Source: Gammaproteobacteria bacterium | GTDB lineage: Bacteria; Pseudomonadota; Gammaproteobacteria; Poriferisulfidales; GCA-002705445 | DNA: 64,000 nt | Reading direction: 5' to 3' | NCBI GenBank assembly: GCA_018674175.1 | Contig: JABHAT010000016.1 | Coordinates: forward strand, 65,463 to 129,462 | Shown: piece by piece, positions 50,593-59,020 of the stretch | How the letters are laid out: each line of letters opens with the position of its first letter | Numbering within the stretch: the stretch's first letter is position 1 | Made by a program: the position numbers and the translations under genes | The notes under the pieces: model-generated | Databases searched by the model: none | What the model was told of the DNA's origin: nothing | What the model saw: only the letters and a program-made list of their open reading frames with translations

Positions 50593-50819
50593 CTTGGTCT
50601 CCTGATGTATGCAGAAATAATAATTTAAATTATTCTTTAATTTATGTACTGAATATTATTTGAAAATATAGAGTCTTTTCGCGAGCGTATATTAACAATT
50701 TATTAGGCTTTAGTCCCTAAAAATTTTAATATCTTTGATAAAAATATAATATACTGATAATATTTATTAAGAAAGAGTTAAATTTAATTTTATATAAACT
50801 GTATAAACTATTAATATAT

Positions 50820-51317
50820 ATGAAAAATAATACAAAATTTAAAACCGCAGATATATGCGATATTTATAGTGATAACCTAATTATTATGCATCAGCAATTC
50901 AATAGTTATGGAAAAATAGATTCTTTTTGCGGCCAAATAAGTACGATTAAATGTTTTAATGACAATTCTAAAGTAAGAGAAGCTGTAAATTCAGATGGCT
51001 GCAATAAAGTACTTGTAGTTGACGGCAATGCGTCAACAGACTGCGCATTACTTGGCGATATACTTGCAGAAGCAGCTTTTAAAAATAATTGGTCAGGAAT
51101 TATTATAAATGGCTGTATTAGAGATTCGGATGTTATTTCGGGTATTGGTATTGGTGTATTCGCCCTTTCAACCATTCCTGTAAAAAGTGTAAAAAAAGAT
51201 ATTGGGGATACAAATATTGAAATATCATTTATGAACACAAAATTTATACCAGGAGAATATATCTACGCAGATTTAGACGGCGTTATAATAAGTAAAAAAG
51301 AATTAGATCTTAAGTAA
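50820..51317 (+). CDS. RraA-family protein
   Basis: TADICDIYSDNL, VVDGNASTDCALLGDILAEAAFKNNWSGIIINGCIRDSDVI. Confidence 0.93.
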   Translation: MKNNTKFKTADICDIYSDNLIIMHQQFNSYGKIDSFCGQISTIKCFNDNSKVREAVNSDGCNKVLVVDGNASTDCALLGDILAEAAFKNNWSGIIINGCIRDSDVISGIGIGVFALSTIPVKSVKKDIGDTNIEISFMNTKFIPGEYIYADLDGVIISKKELDLK

Positions 51318-52110
51318 AAGAAGGTTTTCTTCTGTGATAATACTTAATATCTCTAAAGCTTGTTTTTCCTTCTTTACCAACACCTAAATACATTTCTTTT
51401 ACGTCTGGTCTATCCAAAAGATCTTGCGCTTTACCCTTAAGAATAACCCTTCCATTTTCAATAATATATCCATCATCAGCATATTTAAGAGCAACCATTG
51501 CATTTTGCTCTGCAATTAGAAAACTTACCCCTTCTTTATTTAAAGCTTTTACTATTGCAAAAATTTCTTCTACTAGTTGAGGCGCTAATCCCATTGATGG
51601 CTCATCTAGAAGTATTAGTTTTGGTCTAGACATTAAAGCTCTTCCCATTGCTATCATTTGTTGCTCACCGCCTGATGTAAATCCCGCTAAACTTTTTCTT
51701 CTTATTCTAATTCTTTCAAAATGATCATACACTCTCTCTAAATCTTGTTTTGCTTCTTTTGAATTCTCTCTTATAAACGACCCTGTCATTATATTTTCTT
51801 CAACTGTAAGGTGAGAGAAACAATGTCTTCCTTCGAGAACTTGGGCAACCCCATCTTTAACTAAATTGAACGCTCCATGATTCGCAATGTCTTTTTCTTG
51901 ATACTCAATAGTACCTTTGGTTATTGCTCCACGCTCGGCATGTAATAAATTTGAGCAAGCTTTTAATGTTGTAGTTTTTCCTGATCCATTAGCACCAAGT
52001 AATGACACAACTTTACCTTCTTCAACGTCTAATGTAACACCACGTAATGCAAGAATTACATGATTATATACAACTTCAATATTGTTAATTTTTAATAAAG
52101 ATTTAGACAT
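51310..52110 (-). CDS. branched-chain amino-acid-type ABC transporter ATP-binding protein (LivF-like)
   Basis: LLGANGSGKTTTLKA, SGGEQQMIAMGRALMSRPKLILLDEPSMGLAPQLVEEIF. Confidence 0.92.
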   Translation of the reverse strand: MSKSLLKINNIEVVYNHVILALRGVTLDVEEGKVVSLLGANGSGKTTTLKACSNLLHAERGAITKGTIEYQEKDIANHGAFNLVKDGVAQVLEGRHCFSHLTVEENIMTGSFIRENSKEAKQDLERVYDHFERIRIRRKSLAGFTSGGEQQMIAMGRALMSRPKLILLDEPSMGLAPQLVEEIFAIVKALNKEGVSFLIAEQNAMVALKYADDGYIIENGRVILKGKAQDLLDRPDVKEMYLGVGKEGKTSFRDIKYYHRRKPSFT

Positions 52111-52128
52111 TTTTTTTCCTCTTATTCT

Positions 52129-53223
52129 TTAGTGTGGATATGGCCACATTCTTAATTTTTGTTTTGTGGTTGCCCATAATGCTGCAAACCCACCAGGCTC
52201 TCTAATCAACAGCGCAATAATAAACACACCGTAAACCATATTTGATACATTTTCTACGACAGCTGTATTAAATGCGCCTTGGAATATAAAATCCCCTACC
52301 CATGTAAATACTATTGGAAACTCATAGACAAATATTGCTCCCAACCAAGATCCAGAAATTGATCCTAACCCACCAATTATCAGCATGAATAAAATTGTAA
52401 ATGAACGGTCAACCTCATAGATCATTAAATCTACGTTACCAATGTATAAAAATGAGTAAATACCACCAGCAACACCACAATAAAAACAACTTATAAAGAA
52501 CGCTAGTAGTTTTGCTCTTGGAACACTAATTCCCATTACACTTGCCGCTATATCTCTATCACGAACAGACATAAAATTTCTACCCGTGTTACTTCTTAAT
52601 AAATTTTTCGCAAAATAACTTAACCCTATACAAACAACTAAAGCTAAAAGATATCTAGCTGGGTACCCTTGCATATCAACACCGAGGAAATTCCCTAGGC
52701 CCCAATAATCATAAAATTTTGGCGCTATAGCGACCACACCTGAAGATTCATAGTTTAAAAACCATGCGTATGAATTAAAAAACCACCATACGAAATATTG
52801 AGCTGCTAATGTTGATACTAACAAATAAAAGCCTTTAATTCTTATAGCTGGAAGTCCAAACACTACTCCCACTAATCCTGCAAATATTCCTGACATTAAT
52901 AGAGCTACTGGCAATGACATTAAATAATCTGGAACTCTTAACATTAAATTATATGTTCCAAATGCACCAACACACATAAATCCAGCTGTTCCTAATGATA
53001 ACTGCCCTGTTAATCCTGTTAATATATTCAAACCAACAGTTGCTAAACCTACTGCCAATATTGGAATAACGTGTGCACTTAAAAAATATTCTGATGTTGT
53101 TGGCACCCATAAAAATAGCCACAATAATCCTATTAAAGCGACAACTTTATCAAAAGTCATAGGAAAGATTTCTCTGTCCTTTAAATAATTTGTTACAAAA
53201 TGTCCTGTTTCTCTATATATCAT
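52129..53223 (-). CDS. branched-chain amino-acid-type ABC transporter permease (LivM-like)
   Basis: AVGLATVGLNILTGLTGQLSLGTAGFMCVGAFGTY; IIGGLGSISGSWLGAIFV. Confidence 0.92.
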   Translation of the reverse strand: MIYRETGHFVTNYLKDREIFPMTFDKVVALIGLLWLFLWVPTTSEYFLSAHVIPILAVGLATVGLNILTGLTGQLSLGTAGFMCVGAFGTYNLMLRVPDYLMSLPVALLMSGIFAGLVGVVFGLPAIRIKGFYLLVSTLAAQYFVWWFFNSYAWFLNYESSGVVAIAPKFYDYWGLGNFLGVDMQGYPARYLLALVVCIGLSYFAKNLLRSNTGRNFMSVRDRDIAASVMGISVPRAKLLAFFISCFYCGVAGGIYSFLYIGNVDLMIYEVDRSFTILFMLIIGGLGSISGSWLGAIFVYEFPIVFTWVGDFIFQGAFNTAVVENVSNMVYGVFIIALLIREPGGFAALWATTKQKLRMWPYPH

Positions 53224-53227
53224 TTAT

Positions 53228-54157
53228 TTACACCCTTTCGATTAATTTTTCGCCGAACATACCTTGAGGCCTAACCACTAAGAACATTAATGCCATAAAA
53301 TATGCAAACCAAAGTTCTATTCCTTGACCTCCAAAAACATCAGCTAAATATATTTCACCTAATTTTTCTCCAACACCTATCACTAAACCTCCAACAATTG
53401 CGCCTGGTATAGATGTGAGGCCACCAATTAGGATAACAGGAAGAGCTTTCATAACTGCTTCTATCAATGTGAATGAAACACTTACTCTTTCTGCCCATAA
53501 TAAACCTGAAACCAAAGCGATAATACCTGTTACAGCCCAAACAACTGCCCAAACTGTTTGCAGAGGTATGCCAACAGCCATAGCTGCCATATGATCGTCA
53601 GAAACTGCTCTTAAAGATAAGCCTGTTTTTGTTTTTTGGAAAAAGAACGCTAATACTACGATCATTAATCCAGCTACTAATGATGCAAATATATCAAATT
53701 GCGGAATCAGAATGTCAAGCCATGGTATATGGTCTGACATGAATATAGGGTTTGGATCTAGTAACCCGATATCTAAAAATTTATTCATTTGCAATCCATG
53801 AACATCTGAATCCCATATAAATTGCGAAAACCCTTCTTGGAATGTTGCTAAACCTACTGTAGCCATAAATAAAGCCAGAAGATTTTGGTTTGCTAATGGT
53901 CTAATAACAAATCTTTCTGTCGCGACACCAAAAATAACCATTATTCCAGCAGCTATAAATAGTGCGGTCCAGAAACCAATTCCATTTTCTGTCATCTTAA
54001 CAAAGGTTAAAGATGCAAACAAAAGCATTGTTCCTTGTGCGAAATTAAAAATTCCTGACGACTTATAAATTAAAACAAATCCAATAGCGACAAGGGAATA
54101 CATTACTCCTGAAAGTAAACCTCCTACCAATACTTCTATTAAATAAACCCAATCCAT
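53228..54157 (-). CDS. branched-chain amino-acid-type ABC transporter permease (LivH-like)
   Basis: LLSGVMYSLVAIGFVLIYKSSGIFNFAQGTMLLF; GGLTSIPGAIVGGLVIGVGE. Confidence 0.93.
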   Translation of the reverse strand: MDWVYLIEVLVGGLLSGVMYSLVAIGFVLIYKSSGIFNFAQGTMLLFASLTFVKMTENGIGFWTALFIAAGIMVIFGVATERFVIRPLANQNLLALFMATVGLATFQEGFSQFIWDSDVHGLQMNKFLDIGLLDPNPIFMSDHIPWLDILIPQFDIFASLVAGLMIVVLAFFFQKTKTGLSLRAVSDDHMAAMAVGIPLQTVWAVVWAVTGIIALVSGLLWAERVSVSFTLIEAVMKALPVILIGGLTSIPGAIVGGLVIGVGEKLGEIYLADVFGGQGIELWFAYFMALMFLVVRPQGMFGEKLIERV

Positions 54158-54171
54158 ATTAATACCCCTAT

Positions 54172-54939
54172 TTAGTGGCTTACCCCAAGATAAGCATCTA
54201 TTACATCTTGATTAGCCATAACTTCTGTTGGTGAACCATCACCAATTTTTTTACCATAATCCAATACTACAACATGGTCGGATATATCCATCACCACGCC
54301 CATATCATGCTCAATCATTACTGTTGTAATACCTTGCTCTTTATTAATCTCTAATATAAAGCAAGACATATCAGCTTTTTCTTCCAAGTTCATTCCGGCC
54401 ATTGGCTCATCAAGCAATAGTATTTTTGGCTCAGCAACTAATGCTCTTCCTAATTCAACTCTTTTTTGAAGACCGTATGGCAATTTTGCTACTGGAGTTT
54501 TTCTGATTGATTCAATCTGTAGAAATTTAATTACTTTTTCTACAGCAAGTCTATTTGATCTTTCTTCTTCTCTTGCTCTACCAATATTTAGACCTTGCTC
54601 AAGCCATGTTGACTTCATAAATAAATTTCGTCCCGTCATAATATTTTCCAAAACTGTCATTCCTTGGAATAAAGCTATATTTTGAAATGTTCTAGCCATT
54701 CCTGCTATCGCAGCATCTCTTGGATTAATAGTTCTTCGTGTAACTCCATTATAAGTTACTGTTCCAACTTGCGGCAAATATACTCCATTGATAACGTTAA
54801 GCATTGAACTTTTACCTGCGCCATTAGGGCCAATAACTGCACATATCTCTCCTTCTTTCACATTAAAGCTAATGTCTGTTATAGCTTTAACACCACCAAA
54901 TTGAAGAGTTACATTTTCTACTTTTAATATATCTGACAT
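54172..54939 (-). CDS. branched-chain amino-acid-type ABC transporter ATP-binding protein (LivG-like)
   Basis: IGPNGAGKSSMLNVINGVYLPQVG, ARTFQNIALFQGMTVLENIMTGR, LLLDEPMAGMNLEEKADM. Confidence 0.93.
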   Translation of the reverse strand: MSDILKVENVTLQFGGVKAITDISFNVKEGEICAVIGPNGAGKSSMLNVINGVYLPQVGTVTYNGVTRRTINPRDAAIAGMARTFQNIALFQGMTVLENIMTGRNLFMKSTWLEQGLNIGRAREEERSNRLAVEKVIKFLQIESIRKTPVAKLPYGLQKRVELGRALVAEPKILLLDEPMAGMNLEEKADMSCFILEINKEQGITTVMIEHDMGVVMDISDHVVVLDYGKKIGDGSPTEVMANQDVIDAYLGVSH

Positions 54940-54956
54940 TTTTTTCTCTTGGCTAT

Positions 54957-56789
54957 TTATATTTTATTAATACTAAGTTCATATGATAATTGATCTATAT
55001 CATTAACAATAAAATCGTTTTTATTTTCTTTGATCGCTGAATGAACATCTTTTAAATTCGTTTCTATACTTTTTCTCATTACTTCCATAGTTTTTGAAAC
55101 TTCACCTTGAGTCATAACCAGTGTGCGATGTAAAACTACAAAACTTTTTACTTTTAACTCAGATTCAAGTGTTTCATTAACACAAGTTATATGACTTTTT
55201 ATCAAATCCTTAACTTCTTGTTTTGCCGCAAGCTCTGTATAACCAGTGTACCTAATATTTTTTCTATCCGCCCATGAATTTACTGAATTAGGGTCTATTA
55301 CAACAATTACTGAAATTGAATCTTGACCTTGACCTACGATTATAGACGACTTAACAAATGGTGAGCATGAGATCAGGTTTTCTATACTTTCTGGTGAAAA
55401 TTGTTTTCCTGACTTTAGGGTAATTATATCTTCACTTCTTCCTCTAATTACTAAATTTCCTGTTGCATCATCAATCTTACCAACATACCCAGAGTTAACC
55501 CAACCATCCTCTATATTTGATTTTCCGCTTAAAAGTTCAGCTGAACAATCTGATTTATAACAGACCTCTGATTTTTCATTTACTTTAATTTCTGAACCTT
55601 GCATTACTGAACCTACGTTCTCAGATGAAACGGAATGATCTGGCTGAACTGAAATGCAACCGCATGAGGAAGCTTGCCCAAAAGAATGTTGAATCTCTAC
55701 ACCGATAGCGTGAAAAAAATCAAAGTTGACTTTTGATAATACTCCATCACTAACAAAAGCATGCTTTATTTTTGTAAGACCAAATACATTTTTTGCCGGC
55801 AAGAAAGTTGTCAGCATTATCCAAGTTTTTTTAATTTTATCAAAAAATGAGTTTGTTCCGCTGACTTCTTTATCATAAATCTCCATAAGCATTTTATAAT
55901 GACTCATGTATCTATTATAATTAGACTCTGACGCAGATTCTATTCTGTAGCTTATTGAAGTAATTATATGTTTAAATACAAATGACGGTGCATATAAAAT
56001 TGTTGGGCCAATTTCTTGTAAATCTTTTTCTATTGTCTGATTGCTTTCTGGTAAATTAAAAGACATTCCACTTGACAACGATGTTATATAAGTAAAGAGT
56101 AAATTTGTTGGTATAGATAGAGGCAAATAAGAAACAATTGAATCTTTATCTGTTAAAGAATTTAGCGAAATAATTTTTTCACTATTATCAATTATAGCTT
56201 TATGAGTTACTTTATAAATAGAATCTTCATGCTCGTCAAATAAATAAAAAGCTGTATCATTTTCATTCAGTGCTTGTATTTCTTTTTCAAAATTAGCGCT
56301 TTTTGCTTTTGCGGTGAGCTCATCGTAAGAATGCAGTTTGTCATTTTTATAATTTATCATGCCTCTTCCATCTAGGTAGATAACACTTTTGACCGGACAA
56401 TCTGATTCAATATCTAAGTAAGTATCGACCTGTTGCTGATCTTCCGAGATTAAAAATTCTGTTTTTGATTCTGATAATATTTTTTTTAGCTCTACACTAG
56501 TACATTCAGGATGAACAGGTACTACGATTCCACCTAATGTTTGAATTGCCGCTATAGAGAAAATAAGTTTTGGTACATTGTTTCCATAAATAGCCACTAC
56601 TGTACCCTTCCCTATTGAGATGGATTTATAAGCATTTGCTAGTGTAGAAGTTTCTTCTAAGTAATCTTTCCAACTATATGAGTTCCATATGCCAAGTTGC
56701 TTATATCTAAGCGCTACTGAATCTGGATGGTTCTGATTATGTGATAATACTAGACCTGGAATAGTTGCCATTTGTACTTTTCTCTCCAA
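54957..56789 (-). CDS. ANL-superfamily (AMP-dependent synthetase / FadD-like) protein with degenerate ATP-binding motifs
   Basis: GLVLSHNQNHPDSVALRYKQLGIWNSYSWKDYLEE; GRSEDIITLKSGKQFSPESIENLI retained; P-loop and TGD motifs not recognisable. Confidence 0.87.
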   Translation of the reverse strand: MERKVQMATIPGLVLSHNQNHPDSVALRYKQLGIWNSYSWKDYLEETSTLANAYKSISIGKGTVVAIYGNNVPKLIFSIAAIQTLGGIVVPVHPECTSVELKKILSESKTEFLISEDQQQVDTYLDIESDCPVKSVIYLDGRGMINYKNDKLHSYDELTAKAKSANFEKEIQALNENDTAFYLFDEHEDSIYKVTHKAIIDNSEKIISLNSLTDKDSIVSYLPLSIPTNLLFTYITSLSSGMSFNLPESNQTIEKDLQEIGPTILYAPSFVFKHIITSISYRIESASESNYNRYMSHYKMLMEIYDKEVSGTNSFFDKIKKTWIMLTTFLPAKNVFGLTKIKHAFVSDGVLSKVNFDFFHAIGVEIQHSFGQASSCGCISVQPDHSVSSENVGSVMQGSEIKVNEKSEVCYKSDCSAELLSGKSNIEDGWVNSGYVGKIDDATGNLVIRGRSEDIITLKSGKQFSPESIENLISCSPFVKSSIIVGQGQDSISVIVVIDPNSVNSWADRKNIRYTGYTELAAKQEVKDLIKSHITCVNETLESELKVKSFVVLHRTLVMTQGEVSKTMEVMRKSIETNLKDVHSAIKENKNDFIVNDIDQLSYELSINKI

Positions 56790-56975
56790 TTTTTCTTATT
56801 TTTTTGATTATTAACGATTCATTCGTTTATTATTTTATTTTAAATTTTTAAGATTTAAAATTCAATCAAGATGTGTAAAGTACACCAATGTTAAGTTTTA
56901 GACAAGACCTTAATGTAAATATTCGATATTAAATAAAACTATATTAGTATATTATAATGTATTTATTATATTGAA

Positions 56976-56995
56976 AAACACAACATATTGTGTTT
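56976..56995. promoter_or_regulatory. perfect 20-bp dyad AAACACAA-CATA-TTGTGTTT in the divergent intergenic region
   Basis: 8-bp perfect arms, 4-bp self-complementary-length spacer; between ANL gene start (56789) and MltF-like gene. Confidence 0.45.
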
Positions 56996-57090
56996 AAATG
57001 TTTACCCAAGTATATAAAAAAAGGAAATAAACCATTACTTGGTCAACAAAAAAACAAAGTATTTCAGATAAATATATATTACTTTATATA

Positions 57091-57828
57091 TTGCCAATTA
57101 TCTGCACCTTTGGTTTCTCGGGAAGCAATTCGTTCAGAGATTTTGAGGTTCCTCTATATACAAGTGAAGACGAATGCTTTGTTCAAAAAGATATATATTT
57201 ATCACTCGATGAAAACAGATATCTAAATCAAGTTGAAAAAAATATTTTTACCAAAAAAATGAGCGGTAAGCTTCCAAAATATATTAGTTATTTTAAAAAA
57301 CATACTAGAAACTCTATCTTTTCTTGGGAATTAATTGCTGCTATTTCTTATCAAGAATCACACTGGGATCATAAAGCTGTTTCAAGAACCAAAGTCAAAG
57401 GGTTAATGATGCTTACTAAAGACACAGCAAATTATATTGGAGTTAAAAACAGACTAGATCCAAATGAAAGTGTGTATGGAGGAGTGAAATATTTAGAAAA
57501 TATTTTTAAAAGATTACCAGAGACTGTTTTAGGCTCAGATAGAATCTGGATGACTCTAGCAGCATATAATGTAGGCTTAGGTCACATAGAAGACGCTAGG
57601 GTTATTACACAGAGACATGGTGCTAATCCTAATTACTGGTCTGACGTAAGAAAATATCTACCTCTTTTAAAAGTAAAAAAGTTTTATAAAAAAACTAAAT
57701 ACGGTTACGCGAGAGGAAATGAGCCAGTAAAATATGTTGCAAGAATTCAAGCCTATTTAAATGTAATTTATGATGATAAAAAATCACATTTAGCGACGCT
57801 TAGCCTTAAAAAAATCTTTAATAATTAA
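57091..57828 (+). CDS. MltF-like lytic transglycosylase (SLT domain only); true start uncertain, possibly upstream non-ATG
   Basis: SWELIAAISYQESHWDHKAVSRTKVKGLMMLTKDTA, AAYNVGLGHIEDAR, NEPVKYVARIQAYLNVI. Confidence 0.88.
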   Translation: MPIICTFGFSGSNSFRDFEVPLYTSEDECFVQKDIYLSLDENRYLNQVEKNIFTKKMSGKLPKYISYFKKHTRNSIFSWELIAAISYQESHWDHKAVSRTKVKGLMMLTKDTANYIGVKNRLDPNESVYGGVKYLENIFKRLPETVLGSDRIWMTLAAYNVGLGHIEDARVITQRHGANPNYWSDVRKYLPLLKVKKFYKKTKYGYARGNEPVKYVARIQAYLNVIYDDKKSHLATLSLKKIFNN

Positions 57829-58242
57829 AGCACATTCCTTCTCAAGAATTCCTCCGAAAAATTCTGGCGTGTGATCTAAGTTATATTTTTTTTTAATAAG
57901 TTTGAAATCTTCATTTGTATCAGTTTTAATGTTTGAATATGCTCCAAAAACTACCCTGTTTATTCTTGCCTCACAAATTGCTCCAATACACATTATGCAA
58001 GGCTCTAATGTTGTATATAAGACCGCATTACTCAATCTATAGTTATTTATTTTTTTACAAGCATCTCTTATAACGTTTATTTCAGCATGTGCCGTTGGAT
58101 CATTATTACTGATAGATAAATTATGTGATTTAGATATCACAACACCATCTTTAATAATTAATGCTCCTATAGGTATTTCATTTTTAACTTTAGCTTGCTT
58201 TGCAAGAGACAAGCATTCCTTAATGTAGTCTTTATCATTCAT
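57790..58242 (-). CDS. tadA: tRNA-specific adenosine deaminase
   Basis: DPTAHAEINVIRDACKKINNYRLSNAVLYTTLEPCIMCIGAICEARINRVVFGA. Confidence 0.95.
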   Translation of the reverse strand: MNDKDYIKECLSLAKQAKVKNEIPIGALIIKDGVVISKSHNLSISNNDPTAHAEINVIRDACKKINNYRLSNAVLYTTLEPCIMCIGAICEARINRVVFGAYSNIKTDTNEDFKLIKKKYNLDHTPEFFGGILEKECALIIKDFFKAKRR

Positions 58243-58335
58243 ATATTAACTCATAGAACTAATTACTTTATATTGCTATTATAATTTTTCATTTAGTATT
58301 AATTTAAATCTATTAACTTTCAAGGAGTAAATAAA

Positions 58336-58884
58336 ATGAGCGATAGAATAGTTATGAGAGTTGCAGAATCACTAGTTGCAGGTGGTCCTCCAGGAACAGC
58401 AGCAGAACCAGAAATAATTATAGGTGAGCTTGATGGGCCAGTAGGGACTGCTTTTGCCACACTTTTAGGTGACCAAGTAAAAGGACATTCAAGAGTCTTA
58501 GCAATAATGAATACGGATATTATGGTAAAGCCAGCAACTTTAATGGTGAGCAAGGTAACTGTTAAAGATACAAAATATACAAATATTTTAATGGGTACAG
58601 TTCAAGGCGCTATAGCAAATGGTGTTTTGGATGCAGTAAGAAATGGCGATATTCCAAAAGAAAAAGCTAATGATTTAGGAATCATAGTTTCTGTATGGTT
58701 AAACCCATCAGTAATTGATGATGAAAATCTAGACCACAAAATACTTTTTGATATTCATCGAAAAGCAACAGCTCAGGCAATACATAAGGCAATGAAAAAT
58801 GAGCCTAGTATTGATTGGTTATTAGACAATCAAGATAGTATCGTACATAAGTATTATCAAATGGGTTTAGACGGTAAAATATAA
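58336..58884 (+). CDS. formaldehyde-activating enzyme (Fae) family protein, divergent paralogue
   Basis: AESLVAGG...IIIGELDGPVGTAFATLLGDQVKGHSRVLAIMNTDIMVKPATLMVSKVTVKDTKY...GTVQGAIANGVLDAVRNGDIPKEKANDLGIIVSVWLNPS. Confidence 0.82.
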   Translation: MSDRIVMRVAESLVAGGPPGTAAEPEIIIGELDGPVGTAFATLLGDQVKGHSRVLAIMNTDIMVKPATLMVSKVTVKDTKYTNILMGTVQGAIANGVLDAVRNGDIPKEKANDLGIIVSVWLNPSVIDDENLDHKILFDIHRKATAQAIHKAMKNEPSIDWLLDNQDSIVHKYYQMGLDGKI

Positions 58885-58897
58885 TATCTAGAAAATT

Positions 58898-58930
58898 CGT
58901 GAGAAATAACTTATTAAGGTTTTTCTCACG
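58898..58930 (+). terminator. stem-loop, probable terminator of the fae-like gene
   Basis: CGTGAGAAA (58898-58906) / TTTCTCACG (58922-58930), followed by tttaattcttt. Confidence 0.55.
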
Positions 58931-59020
58931 TTTAATTCTTTTACAAAAATCTTAAAAAATACTATCACATAATCTACCTGAAAGTTCTAAAGAAATTGTT
59001 AAACAACTGAAAAGGTATAA

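Noticed and set aside
53355-53552. 65-aa minus-strand ORF
   Set aside because: Frame-shifted reading within the livH-like gene
56990-57226. 78-aa plus-strand ATG ORF upstream of the mltF-like gene
   Set aside because: Out of frame with the SLT domain; no recognisable domain, though it would matter if an indel exists here
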